NCBI GenBank assembly: GCA_946538445.1
Contig: CAMNGO010000014.1
Span: 1 to 22,418 of the forward strand
DNA: 22,418 bases
Source of the DNA: an uncultured Lachnospiraceae bacterium
GTDB lineage: Bacteria; Bacillota; Clostridia; Lachnospirales; Lachnospiraceae
Reading direction: 5' to 3'
The notes under the pieces were generated by a model, which saw only the letters and a list, made by a program, of their open reading frames with translations, was not told the DNA's origin and made no database searches. A program made the translations under genes and the position numbers. Of this stretch, positions 8,264 to 16,919 are shown piece after piece (the stretch's first letter is position 1; each line of letters starts with the position of its first letter).

Positions 8264-9367
8264 ATGAATAATAAGAGACGAAAGAAAAGCAACAGAGCCC
8301 GGAAGTCCCTGTTACCCAGAGTGATACTGACCATTATCCTGTTGGTGATCCTCCTGGGTCTGGCTCTTTTCTACAGGGAGTATAGCAGGAAGACCACGGA
8401 GGGAGAATCTGTCACTGTGGAGATCCCGGAAGGCACAAGTACCAGGGAGCTGGTATCTTTGCTGAAGGAAAAAGGGCTGATACGATATGAAGCTGTCTTT
8501 TATCTGAAATTATATCAGACCGGAAACCAGGGTAAACTCCGTTATGGATCTTATGATCTTAACACCGGAATGAGCCTTGATGATCTGATTGAAACCCTGG
8601 TTAAAGGCGCCAGGGAGGATGAGCTGGTTTTCACCATCCCGGAAGGCTATTCGGTGGAACAGATCGGAGCACGCCTGGAGGAGAAGGGAATCATGACAGC
8701 GAAAGATTTCTGTCAGGCTGTCAAAGATGCCGCCGCAGATTATGAATTCGACGGGGCCCTTCCCAAAGAAGATACCGTATATTTCCAACTGCAAGGCTAC
8801 CTCTGGCCTGATACCTACTACCTGGAGAAAGATACCACCCCCGACCAGCTGGTATCCATGCTTCTGGAAGAATTCGAGACCAAGTACGACGAGAAATGTC
8901 TGGAGAGAACCCATGAATTGGGCATGACTGTAAATGAGGTCCTGACCCGGGCCTCCCTGGTGGAGAAAGAGACGGATCTGCCGGAGGAATTTGCCACCAT
9001 CGCAGGTGTGATCAACAACCGTCTGGATCAGAAGATGAGACTTCAGTTTGACTCCACGGTGGTGTACGGAATGACGGACGGACAGTATGGAGTTGACAGG
9101 GTTATGTACTCCCACCTGAAGGACGATTCTGCCTACAATACCTACAAAATCCCGGGGCTGCCTCCGGGACCTATCTGCAACCCGGGCATGGAGGCAATCA
9201 AGGCCGTCCTGTATCCGGAAGAACACAATTATCTGTTCTTTATGATGGACAGCCAGAAAAATGACGGTTCCAATCTGTTTTTTGAGACCTATGACGAGCA
9301 TATGGCAGCCTACTCCACCATGACCCGTGAAGGGGAGACGGAGGAGTCGACTACAGAAGGTAAATAA
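8264..9367 (+). CDS. mltG: Endolytic murein transglycosylase MltG (YceG-like)
   Basis: Membrane-anchored lytic transglycosylase that cleaves nascent glycan strands and limits their length. 367 residues: a basic N-terminus, one membrane helix at about 18-37, a LysM-like region (VEIPEGTSTRELVSLL, then FTIPEGYSVEQIGARL) and the YceG catalytic domain. Diagnostic motifs: LQGYLWPDTYYL (176-187), ASLVEKET (230-237) holding the catalytic Glu234, IAGVINNRL, LQFDSTVVYGM, and YNTYKIPGLPPGPICNPG (291-308). The start follows AAAGGGGAGG. First gene of a plus-strand cluster; the HAD gene follows after 21 bases. The partner PBP gene lies about 5 kb downstream. Confidence 0.96.
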   Translation: MNNKRRKKSNRARKSLLPRVILTIILLVILLGLALFYREYSRKTTEGESVTVEIPEGTSTRELVSLLKEKGLIRYEAVFYLKLYQTGNQGKLRYGSYDLNTGMSLDDLIETLVKGAREDELVFTIPEGYSVEQIGARLEEKGIMTAKDFCQAVKDAAADYEFDGALPKEDTVYFQLQGYLWPDTYYLEKDTTPDQLVSMLLEEFETKYDEKCLERTHELGMTVNEVLTRASLVEKETDLPEEFATIAGVINNRLDQKMRLQFDSTVVYGMTDGQYGVDRVMYSHLKDDSAYNTYKIPGLPPGPICNPGMEAIKAVLYPEEHNYLFFMMDSQKNDGSNLFFETYDEHMAAYSTMTREGETEESTTEGK

Positions 9368-9388
9368 TATCTGTGAGGTTTTTGATAT

Positions 9389-10039
9389 ATGAAATTAGTT
9401 ATATTTGATATGGATGGATTGATGTTTGACACGGAGGCAATCGGCTTCCGGGCTTATGAAGAAGTCGGAGAAGAGTGGGGTCTGTCCACAAGTTTTGATT
9501 TCTATAAGACTTTGATCGGTGTGGACGAAAGAGACACCTGCAAAAAATACCGGAAGCAATACGGGACAGATATGGATGCGGAACTCTTTTACCGGCAGAT
9601 TGGAGATCGGATCCAGGAAATCATGGACAGGGAAGGGATTCCCATGAAGCCGGGACTGCTGCCCCTTCTGGATGCCATCGAGGAGGCGGATATCCCCAAG
9701 ATTATTGCCAGTTCTACCGGTCAGGAAGGAATCCGCAGCTACCTTCAGCGGTGTGGCCTGGATGACAGGTTCAAAGACACCATTTCTTCCAGCCAGGTGA
9801 AAAGAGGCAAGCCTCACCCGGATATCTTTCTGGAAGCCTGCCGCATGATGGACACAAAACCGGAAGAAGCCCTGGTGCTGGAAGATTCCCCGGCGGGAAT
9901 CTGTGCTGCTCACAGTGGGAATATCCCGGTGATTGCCATCCCCGATCTGAAAGAAATCTCTGAGGAGATCCGGGAAATGTGTCTAATGGTGGGAGAGACA
10001 TTGGAGGATGTCATTCCATTTATCAAAGGAAATAAATAA
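9389..10039 (+). CDS. HAD superfamily hydrolase, beta-phosphoglucomutase-like
   Basis: 216-residue cytoplasmic phosphatase or phosphomutase-like protein of HAD subfamily IA. Motif I is FDMDGLMFDTE, with nucleophile Asp7 and acid/base Asp9. Motif II is IIASST (105-110), motif III is the Lys of GKPHPDIF (Lys141), and motif IV is VLEDSPAGI with Glu165-Asp166. The helical cap lies between about 15 and 85. The substrate cannot be read from the sequence. It sits between mltG and a methyltransferase gene that follows 10 bases later, so it is probably co-transcribed. Confidence 0.92.
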   Translation: MKLVIFDMDGLMFDTEAIGFRAYEEVGEEWGLSTSFDFYKTLIGVDERDTCKKYRKQYGTDMDAELFYRQIGDRIQEIMDREGIPMKPGLLPLLDAIEEADIPKIIASSTGQEGIRSYLQRCGLDDRFKDTISSSQVKRGKPHPDIFLEACRMMDTKPEEALVLEDSPAGICAAHSGNIPVIAIPDLKEISEEIREMCLMVGETLEDVIPFIKGNK

Positions 10040-10049
10040 TTGGAGAAAG

Positions 10050-11252
10050 ATGAAGAAATTAATTGACAGGATCGATGGTTACCTGGATGAAGAATTGTCA
10101 GGAATCACCATCAGTAATCCACGAAAAGCGGAAGAAATCAGAAAATATACCATTCGTCCCATCCTGCTGAAACAGGAACTGGTCTTTCAGGTGGCAGGAT
10201 ACACTAAGACACAGGTTTTTCATGAGAATCTGAAAGCTCATGAAGTATCGGATTGGCTCGCAGACCATCTGCCGGGATATAAGCAGATCCAGGTCCGCCA
10301 TGGTCTGGAGGAGATGAATGCTCTTCTTGGAAAGAAAGGCAATGCCAGCATCAAGATCAGGAAGAGGGAAGCTTCCGAAGCCAGCCCCTTGCCGGTTCGG
10401 CTATCCCACAACAAACAGAAGAATTATATCCTCAAAGAGGGGATGGATATTCCTTTCCTTAAAGAACTTGGCGTTATGACCGGGGATGGTAAAATCGTTC
10501 GTTCGCGGTATGATAAATATCGTCAGATCAACCGGTTTCTGGAGTTTATCGAAGATGTGATTCCCCATCTGCCAAAGGGCAGAGAATTGACCATCATCGA
10601 TTTCGGCTGCGGCAAATCTTATCTGACTTTTGCCATGTATTACTATCTGAAGATCCTCATGGGTTACCCTATACGGATCATCGGACTTGATCTGAAGAAA
10701 AACGTGATAGAGGTTTGTCAGAAACTGGCTGATTCTTATGGCTATGACAGACTGACCTTCCTGGCGGGCTCTATCGAAGACTATGAAGGGGTGGACCAGG
10801 TAGACATGGTAGTCACTCTTCACGCCTGCGATACCGCCACGGATTATGCTTTGTACAAGGCGGTCCGATGGGGTGCCAAGGTGATCCTGAGCGTCCCCTG
10901 CTGTCAGCACGAATTAAACGGCCAGATCAGGTCTGATATATTTGAACCCATCATGGACTACGGTTTATTGAAGGAGAGATTCAGTGCGCTGGCCACGGAT
11001 GGAATCCGGGCAAAGCTGCTGGAGGCAGCCGGATATGATACGCAGATCCTGGAGTTTATTGATATGGAACATACACCCAAAAACATCCTGATCCGCGGGG
11101 TCCTGAGCGGTACCCCCGGAAAAGAGGCCATGGACCAGGTTCGGAAAATGTGTGAGCCTTTCCATTTCAGACCCACTTTGCTGAGTCTGATGACCGGGAA
11201 TGAAGAGAAGAAAGATCCGGAATCTCTGTACAGGAAGGAGACAACCTTATGA
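10050..11252 (+). CDS. SAM-dependent methyltransferase (CCQHE type, Methyltransf_32-like)
   Basis: 400 residues from ATG 10050, preceded by GGAGAAAG. An in-frame ATG at 10008 lies inside the HAD gene and has no comparable ribosome binding site, so I rejected it. The SAM-binding loop is IIDFGCGKSYLTF (182-194), with the ribose-binding acidic residue at Asp214 in IGLDLKK. LHACDTATDYALYKA (257-271) and SVPCCQHE (281-288) are typical of the Methyltransf_32 family, whose members are suspected RNA or protein methylases. The N-terminal 150 residues are a separate domain of unknown fold. The stop overlaps the next ATG (ATGA), so the genes are translationally coupled. Confidence 0.88.
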   Translation: MKKLIDRIDGYLDEELSGITISNPRKAEEIRKYTIRPILLKQELVFQVAGYTKTQVFHENLKAHEVSDWLADHLPGYKQIQVRHGLEEMNALLGKKGNASIKIRKREASEASPLPVRLSHNKQKNYILKEGMDIPFLKELGVMTGDGKIVRSRYDKYRQINRFLEFIEDVIPHLPKGRELTIIDFGCGKSYLTFAMYYYLKILMGYPIRIIGLDLKKNVIEVCQKLADSYGYDRLTFLAGSIEDYEGVDQVDMVVTLHACDTATDYALYKAVRWGAKVILSVPCCQHELNGQIRSDIFEPIMDYGLLKERFSALATDGIRAKLLEAAGYDTQILEFIDMEHTPKNILIRGVLSGTPGKEAMDQVRKMCEPFHFRPTLLSLMTGNEEKKDPESLYRKETTL

Positions 11253-12085
11253 AAAATGCCATAAAAGATGTTCTGATTCATGTTATCGTCGGAGTAGCGG
11301 TATTTCTGGGAGCATTTTTCTTTTTTAATCATCAGATTTCCAGTGAGAAGGGTCAGGACTACTCAGAGCTGGCGAATTCCACTTTTCCGGTGATGCAGAT
11401 TCAATCGGAGAACGGCTATTATAATACCATGCCGGCATTTCTGGATCCCATTGACCTGTCCCTGGTGCGGAACCATATCACAGTCATCGGCAGTGACCGG
11501 ACATTGAACCTGTGCCTGCATAACTATGATTATGATATCACCGCCATCCAGTATGAGCTGTTCACCAACCCGGAAGAGGAACCGCTGGAAGAGGGGACGA
11601 TCAACAAGCTGACGGAGGATGAGAGCGAGGGAATCCGTACCGGTTCCATCGTCTTTGAAACCAATCTGAAAAAAGACACCAATTATTATCTGAGGATGGC
11701 TGCGCGCCTGGATAACCATACCAGAGTCTTCTTTTACACCAAACTGATCAACGGGGAAGGATGTCACCTCAGCGAAGCCATGACATTTGCCCGGGAATTC
11801 CACAACAATCTTTTTGACAAGACGGAATTCCAGAAAAATATCAAATATCTGGAACCTGCGGCAGGCCGAAGGACTACAAGCCTGGAAAAAGTGGATATCA
11901 ACTCCAGCGTGGATGCGATATCCTTCGGAAACACAAAAGTGAAACCGGAAAGTGATCCTATCGTAACCATAAAAGAAATCAATGAAGTCTATGTGGTGCT
12001 TCAGATGGACAGCATCCTGTCTTCAGAGGTCCGGGAGGGCGTGGTACAGTATTATGACCTCAGTGAAAAATATAAACTGAGATAA
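11249..12085 (+). CDS. Membrane-anchored surface protein, N-terminal part (cut by in-frame stop)
   Basis: 278 codons from ATG 11249 (AAGGAG upstream; 4-base overlap with the methyltransferase gene). One membrane helix at about 7-28 anchors an extracytoplasmic region rich in beta-strand patterns. The protein ends at TAA 12083-12085, but the same reading frame stays open for another 571 codons beyond it. I recall Lachnospiraceae proteins of about 850-900 residues that combine this N-terminal region with the downstream part in one chain, with an aromatic residue near this point. The likeliest reading is a nonsense change TAT/TAC to TAA or a sequencing error. Function unknown; the truncated product would keep the anchor but lose the propeller. 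Confidence 0.75.
   Translation: MKNAIKDVLIHVIVGVAVFLGAFFFFNHQISSEKGQDYSELANSTFPVMQIQSENGYYNTMPAFLDPIDLSLVRNHITVIGSDRTLNLCLHNYDYDITAIQYELFTNPEEEPLEEGTINKLTEDESEGIRTGSIVFETNLKKDTNYYLRMAARLDNHTRVFFYTKLINGEGCHLSEAMTFAREFHNNLFDKTEFQKNIKYLEPAAGRRTTSLEKVDINSSVDAISFGNTKVKPESDPIVTIKEINEVYVVLQMDSILSSEVREGVVQYYDLSEKYKLR
12083..12085 (+). other. In-frame TAA interrupting one long reading frame
   Basis: The frame that starts at 11249 and the frame that ends at 13801 are the same; TAA here is the only stop between them, followed by codons for Thr-Ser-Asp-Arg and then the ATG at 12098. One base change (TAA to TAT or TAC) would restore an 850-residue protein. Confidence 0.9.
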
Positions 12086-12097
12086 ACCTCGGACCGA

Positions 12098-13801
12098 ATG
12101 TATCTGTTGAAGTATAACCGGAGTATGAATTCTTATTATAACAAGGCATTGAATAACCCGGCCAAGAATTATATCACTTTGGGTATCCACGATCCGGAAG
12201 AGCTGGATTACCGCAGCAGTGAGGACGGCTATAAAGTCTGCTTCGTTCAGGAGGGCCAGCTCTGGTATTACAACTATCACACCTCCGATATGGCCAGACT
12301 CTACAGTTTCTCCTCGGAGAACCTGGCGGATCTCAGAAACAACAAGGACAGCCATGATATAAGGATCATGAATATCGACGATGACGGCAATATTGTCTAT
12401 ATCGTTTACGGATATATGAACCGCGGTCATTACGAGGGAAAGAACGGGATCCATCTGCTGCGGTACAATGCGGCAAACAAATGTAATGAAGAACTGGCCT
12501 TCTTCTCCACGACCGTTCCTTATGAACGTATGAAGAAGGATATTAAAAGGCTTTGCTATCTGAACCGGGAAAATGTATTCTACTGTATCCTGGACGGAGA
12601 TCTTCATGCGGTGGATCTGGAGAAGAAGAAGGATGAGATCCTGGAATCAGGCATGATCAATGAGAGCATCACTGCCTCCAAAGACCAGAGAATCATCGCC
12701 ATAGAAGACCAGAAAAATCTCACCAAAAACACCAGTATCCGGATGATGGATCTGGAGACCGGACAGAAACATACCTTTACCTGTTCCGACCGGCAGAGGA
12801 TCCGGGCTGTGGGATTCCTGGATGAAGATTTTATCTATGGTACTGCCTCGGCGGATGACGTAAAAAAAACCGCGGGAAACGTTCTTACATTTCCCATGAA
12901 AGAACTCTCCATCGTCACCCTGGACGGTGTGGAGATCAAAAATTACAAAAAGCCGAAAAGATATATAATGCAGACGGAGATTGACGGCAGTGTGCTGACG
13001 ATGGCATTCGGAAAGAAAACCGGAAATAAGATCGTAGCCACCAGCGACACCGATTACATCCGCTTCAAAGAGAAGGAAGAAAGCGGCAATGTCTCCCTGG
13101 TCTATGACTATTCCAACACCTACTGGGACCAGCTGTCCATAAGTTTTCCAAGCTATGTCTACATTCAGGTGGAGCCTGACCTTGTCCTTACCAAGGTTCT
13201 CTCCAGTGACAAGGACATACAGGTGGCGCTGGAGCGCAGCAACGAATCGAAAACCCAGTATTATGTATATGCGGAAGGGGAAGAGCAGGGCGTTTATGAC
13301 AATCTTATGGAGGCCATCCTCTGTGCGGATGAAAAACGTGGAAGTGTCATCAGCAGCGAAGAGCAGATCATGTGGAAATGCGGATTCGTGGATTATGCCA
13401 TGGTAGCGGGTATGGATCAGGTGACCAAGGTGAAAAATGAGGACCGCTCCCTGGCAGGATGCCTGGAGATGATAGCTAAGGTAAACGGCAGACAGGTCAA
13501 AGCCTCCGAGATCGATACGGAAGGAAATAAGCCGGTAAAACTGCTGAAAGAATACAGTGGGGCTGAAGCTTATGACATCAGCGGCTGTACGGTGGACCAG
13601 GTTCTCTACTATATCAGTAAGGGCAGTCCGGTCCTGGCCAAATACAGCCCCAACCGATATGTGATCCTCATGAGTTACAATTCCACTAAACTCCGCTATC
13701 TCGATCCCGTCACCGGAAAATCCACAGCAGTGGACCGAAAGACATTGACGGATAAATTTGAAAAATCAGGAAACAGATTTTTTACCTACCTTAAGGACTG
13801 A
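12098..13801 (+). CDS. Propeller plus C39-like surface protein, C-terminal part (downstream of in-frame stop)
   Basis: 567 residues counted from the first ATG after the stop. No ribosome binding site precedes that ATG (the bases before it are CCTCGGACCGA) and there is no signal peptide or membrane helix, so independent translation looks unlikely. Repeated strand patterns such as GQLWYYNYHTSDMARLYSF, GIHLLRYNAANKCNEEL, LDGDLHAVDLEKKKDEIL and TSIRMMDLETGQKHTF suggest WD40/DPP-IV-like propeller blades over about 1-400. From about 440 to the end the pattern (GCTVDQVLYYISKGSPVLAK, YVILMSYN, RYLDPVTGKS) resembles a peptidase C39-like fold, probably degenerate. Together with the upstream part it would make an 850-residue anchored protein. 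Its end overlaps the convergent traX gene by 16 bases. Confidence 0.75.
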   Translation: MYLLKYNRSMNSYYNKALNNPAKNYITLGIHDPEELDYRSSEDGYKVCFVQEGQLWYYNYHTSDMARLYSFSSENLADLRNNKDSHDIRIMNIDDDGNIVYIVYGYMNRGHYEGKNGIHLLRYNAANKCNEELAFFSTTVPYERMKKDIKRLCYLNRENVFYCILDGDLHAVDLEKKKDEILESGMINESITASKDQRIIAIEDQKNLTKNTSIRMMDLETGQKHTFTCSDRQRIRAVGFLDEDFIYGTASADDVKKTAGNVLTFPMKELSIVTLDGVEIKNYKKPKRYIMQTEIDGSVLTMAFGKKTGNKIVATSDTDYIRFKEKEESGNVSLVYDYSNTYWDQLSISFPSYVYIQVEPDLVLTKVLSSDKDIQVALERSNESKTQYYVYAEGEEQGVYDNLMEAILCADEKRGSVISSEEQIMWKCGFVDYAMVAGMDQVTKVKNEDRSLAGCLEMIAKVNGRQVKASEIDTEGNKPVKLLKEYSGAEAYDISGCTVDQVLYYISKGSPVLAKYSPNRYVILMSYNSTKLRYLDPVTGKSTAVDRKTLTDKFEKSGNRFFTYLKD

Positions 13802-14496
13802 AGCCAATATCTCAGGAACAATAAGAGTGTGAGATGGACCGGGTAGGCAATATAGAAGAAATATCTGGATCCTCTTCCTTTCTCGCCGTTGTAACTTTGC
13901 AGCAAGGGGAAGGAGAGGATGCAGGCAGGTTGGGAACGTGAGCGTAATCCCAACAGCATCAGAGGAAGATAGGCGCCGATCAGCGGAAGCTGTCCGTATT
14001 TTCTGACAAAGTAAAACAGGAGAATGGTGACGATTCCGGTGGAGCCGTAATCACATTGAAGGATTTCTCCGGCCAGAGAAAATACGATAACGGTAATCAG
14101 GATCCGTGGTTTATCATCCTGACACTGGTCCAGGATCATCATGGCGACAAAACCCAGGGAAAGTGTGAAAAACACATTTTGGGATGACCAGTCCATGACG
14201 GTATATATAGAAGGATGATGAATGATGTTCCAGAAAGTACCTTTCAGGGCCAGATCAAAGGGTACCTCGGAGAGGATGGCAAAAAGAAGGAGACGGGCCA
14301 GATACCTGTTTCGGTTACTGCTGTGGAAGAAACCTTCCACAAGGGTAAAGCAGAAAACAGGAAAGGCTATCCTTCCCATACAGCGCATCGTCAGGTAGAC
14401 CGTGTCCGGCAACTGAGACCGAAAGATAACTCCGGCATGGTCAATGACCATGGACAGCAAGGCGATATATTTTAACTGATAAGTATTCAATGACAT
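13786..14496 (-). CDS. TraX family integral membrane protein
   Basis: 236 residues from ATG 14496 on the minus strand; an in-frame TTG at 14529 is possible but has a poorer context. The N-terminus QLKYIALLSMVIDHAG, followed by MRCMGRIAFPVFCFTLVEGF, is the signature of the TraX family (PF05857), first named for the F-plasmid pilin acetylase and common on Firmicute chromosomes. About seven or eight membrane helices can be read, and SEVPFDLAL and QNVFFTLSLGF are also typical. The role here is unknown; acyl transfer to an envelope component is an inference from the family. It overlaps the convergent propeller gene by 16 bases. Confidence 0.9.
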   Translation of the reverse strand: MSLNTYQLKYIALLSMVIDHAGVIFRSQLPDTVYLTMRCMGRIAFPVFCFTLVEGFFHSSNRNRYLARLLLFAILSEVPFDLALKGTFWNIIHHPSIYTVMDWSSQNVFFTLSLGFVAMMILDQCQDDKPRILITVIVFSLAGEILQCDYGSTGIVTILLFYFVRKYGQLPLIGAYLPLMLLGLRSRSQPACILSFPLLQSYNGEKGRGSRYFFYIAYPVHLTLLLFLRYWLQSLR

Positions 14497-14552
14497 TTTT
14501 TCCCTTTCACAGCCTTCTTTTTCTTCCAACCAACAGGAAAGAAAAGAGGCAT
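14487..14552 (-). CDS. Possible short leader ORF before traX
   Basis: On the minus strand an AGGAGG (14556-14561) is followed after only 3 bases by an ATG opening a 21-codon ORF. It encodes a lysine-rich peptide (MPLFFPVGWKKKKAVKGKKC and one more residue) and stops 10 bases inside traX, so it overlaps the traX start in another frame. It could couple translation to traX, whose own ribosome binding site (AAAGGG) is weak. The short spacing and tiny size make this speculative. Confidence 0.25.
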   Translation of the reverse strand: MPLFFPVGWKKKKAVKGKKCH

Positions 14553-14612
14553 CTCCCTCCTAGAGTATACAGGAAAAGGGGAGGATTGAACAGGGAGATA
14601 TGGAGGATTTTT

Positions 14613-16904
14613 ATGAGCAGAATGAACAAGAAAGCATCCTCAAAAAAAGGAGCTTCCCTGGGGACCATACTCCTGGTGCTGCTGTTCCTGGCAGTGGTGG
14701 CAGGATTTGTCCGATTCGGAGTTCCCCTGATCCGGATGTACAGCCATGCAGTGTCGGATGTAGCTGCCAGCAGCGATGACACCTTCCGGCAATGGCAGAC
14801 ATCCATCGTCTATGATATCAACGGGGATGAAATCAAAAAACTGAAAGGGGAGAGAGATGTCTATTACCTGGAGTATGACGAGATTTCCGACGCGGCAAAG
14901 CTTGCCATCATCTCCGTGGAAGACAAAAATTTCACCAGCCACAGGGGTCTGGATGTGGTTGGTCTTGCCAGATCGGTAGTCTATCTCATATTGAACCGGG
15001 GCAGGATCACCATGGGTGGATCTACCATCACCCAGCAGCTGGCAAGAAATATCTACCTTTCCTTTGAGAAGACCTATTCCAGGAAGATCAATGAGATTTT
15101 CTATGCTTTTGCCCTGGAGCAAAAATATACCAAGGAAGACATCCTGGAATTCTATCTGAACAATGTTTATTTTGCCAACGGCAATTATGGAATTGAGGCG
15201 GCATCCCAGGCTTATTTTCAGAAAAGCTGTAAAGATCTCACCATATCACAGACAGCCTTTTTATGTGCGATTCCCAATAGTCCCACCCGCTATGATCCCT
15301 ATGAGAACGCGGAAGCGACTCTGGGCAGGAGGGACAGGATTCTCACGGCCATGTACAACCAGGGTTATCTGTCCAAGGACCAGTACGAGAAGTCCCTGGC
15401 AGAAGAAATCTCCATCCGCCCCAAAAAAGAGACAACCGCCAACGACTATGCGGAGACATATATTTTAAAATGTGCTACGGAAGCACTGATGGTGGCGGAC
15501 GGGTTTGATCTGCAGACCCGGTTTGACACGGAGGAAGAGAAGAAAGCGTACCGGGAAGAATACGATGAATGGTATTCCAATTACCGTCAGAAATTGTATA
15601 CGGCAGGATACCGCATCTATACCTCCATCGATGTATTGATGCAGGAAACCATGCAGGAGTCTGTCTCCACCAAACTGGGTTCCTCCTTCATCGAGAAGAC
15701 GGATGACGGTGTCTTCAAAGTCCAGGGAGCTGCTGTCTGCATCGACAACTCCACCGGAAAGGTAGTTGCCGTCGTGGGCGGAAGGGAACAGGATCAGGAA
15801 GTTTTCGGCCTGAACCGGGCCTATCAGACCAACCGGCAGCCTGGAAGTGCCATCAAACCTCTTGTGGTATTTACCCCTGCTTTTGAGGAGGGCTACACAC
15901 CGGATTCCATCGTGGACGACAGCCGCATGACCGGTTCCGACACCGTGAACAATGCCGGAAACTCTTATTCCGGCAGCATCACCCTGCGCAGGGCGGTACA
16001 GAAATCCAGCAATGTGGTTACTTATCGCATGTACAAGGAAATGGGGGCCTCCTCCCTTCTGAAATACCTGGAAGAAATGAATTTTGCCGGCCTTGATAAG
16101 AAGGATTATATATACGATACCACCTGTATCGGAGGTTTCACCAACGGGACTACGCCGGTAGAGATGGCTTCTGCCTATGCGGCCCTCGCCAACAACGGAA
16201 CTTACCGTAATCCGACCTGTATCGTGAAGATTACGGACGCCAAAGGAAATGATGTGGTCAGCGAGGATGAAGCCACAAGATCCAGGACGGTCTACTCCAA
16301 CCAGGCTTCCAGAATGATGACCAATGTACTGGAAAGCTGTGTCACCGACGGCAATGCTACCGCCTCCAACTGCAGGCTTGACCTGGATATTCCGGTGGCA
16401 TGTAAAACCGGTACCACCAGCAACTATGTGGATGGGTGGCTCTGTGGTTACAGCCCATATTATACAACGGCAGTGTGGGTAGGAAAGGATATCTACGAGA
16501 GTGTTGATGACCTGAAAGGAAACACATATCCCGCTTATATCTGGACTGATTTCATGAACAAGATTCATGCCGGCATCACCCGCGACGTGGAACTGGAAGA
16601 TGATTTCGGGGCTTATTTCGGCAGGGATCTGGATACCCAAAAGGAGGAGAACGACACCACAGAAAAAAAAGAAGAGGAAGAGGAGGAACCGGAACCTGAC
16701 GAGGTTCAGGAACCAGTTCAGGATCAGGAAGAAGACGTGGATGACCAGGATGAAGAGGAGAATATAAACGATGAGATAGAAATTCCCGATATTCAGATTC
16801 CGGAGACGCCGGAGACGGAGGTCCCGGACGGATCTGACGGAACGGAACCGAACGAGGGAGGAGATATGCAGGAAAATGGAGGCGAGCCTTCAAATAATCC
16901 TTAG
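14613..16904 (+). CDS. Class A penicillin-binding protein (PBP1A type)
   Basis: Bifunctional peptidoglycan synthase of 763 residues. I chose ATG 14613 because GGAGG lies 6 bases upstream; the frame extends further upstream but without such a signal. A membrane helix lies at about 17-40. The GT51 glycosyltransferase domain shows EDKNFTSHRG with catalytic Glu103, GGSTITQQLARN (135-146), RKINEIFYAFALE and YLNNVYFANGNYGIEAA. The transpeptidase domain shows GSAIKP with nucleophile Ser412 and Lys415, SSN at 465-467 and KTGTT at 598-602. The last 85 or so residues form a low-complexity tail very rich in Glu, Asp and Pro. MltG in the preceding cluster is a functional partner. No clear promoter was found upstream. 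Confidence 0.95.
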   Translation: MSRMNKKASSKKGASLGTILLVLLFLAVVAGFVRFGVPLIRMYSHAVSDVAASSDDTFRQWQTSIVYDINGDEIKKLKGERDVYYLEYDEISDAAKLAIISVEDKNFTSHRGLDVVGLARSVVYLILNRGRITMGGSTITQQLARNIYLSFEKTYSRKINEIFYAFALEQKYTKEDILEFYLNNVYFANGNYGIEAASQAYFQKSCKDLTISQTAFLCAIPNSPTRYDPYENAEATLGRRDRILTAMYNQGYLSKDQYEKSLAEEISIRPKKETTANDYAETYILKCATEALMVADGFDLQTRFDTEEEKKAYREEYDEWYSNYRQKLYTAGYRIYTSIDVLMQETMQESVSTKLGSSFIEKTDDGVFKVQGAAVCIDNSTGKVVAVVGGREQDQEVFGLNRAYQTNRQPGSAIKPLVVFTPAFEEGYTPDSIVDDSRMTGSDTVNNAGNSYSGSITLRRAVQKSSNVVTYRMYKEMGASSLLKYLEEMNFAGLDKKDYIYDTTCIGGFTNGTTPVEMASAYAALANNGTYRNPTCIVKITDAKGNDVVSEDEATRSRTVYSNQASRMMTNVLESCVTDGNATASNCRLDLDIPVACKTGTTSNYVDGWLCGYSPYYTTAVWVGKDIYESVDDLKGNTYPAYIWTDFMNKIHAGITRDVELEDDFGAYFGRDLDTQKEENDTTEKKEEEEEEPEPDEVQEPVQDQEEDVDDQDEEENINDEIEIPDIQIPETPETEVPDGSDGTEPNEGGDMQENGGEPSNNP

Positions 16905-16919
16905 TATCATCAATTGATT

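Noticed and set aside
8510..9301. Minus-strand ORF of 263 codons
   Set aside because: Shadow of mltG, which has clear catalytic motifs on the plus strand.
12083..12097. Programmed recoding (stop read-through, selenocysteine or pyrrolysine) at the in-frame stop
   Set aside because: The codon is TAA, not TGA or TAG, and I saw no stimulatory hairpin directly downstream; a nonsense change or sequencing error is simpler.
15465..16640. Minus-strand ORF of 391 codons
   Set aside because: It lies wholly inside the PBP transpeptidase region, shows no recognisable motifs and is explained by codon bias of the real gene.
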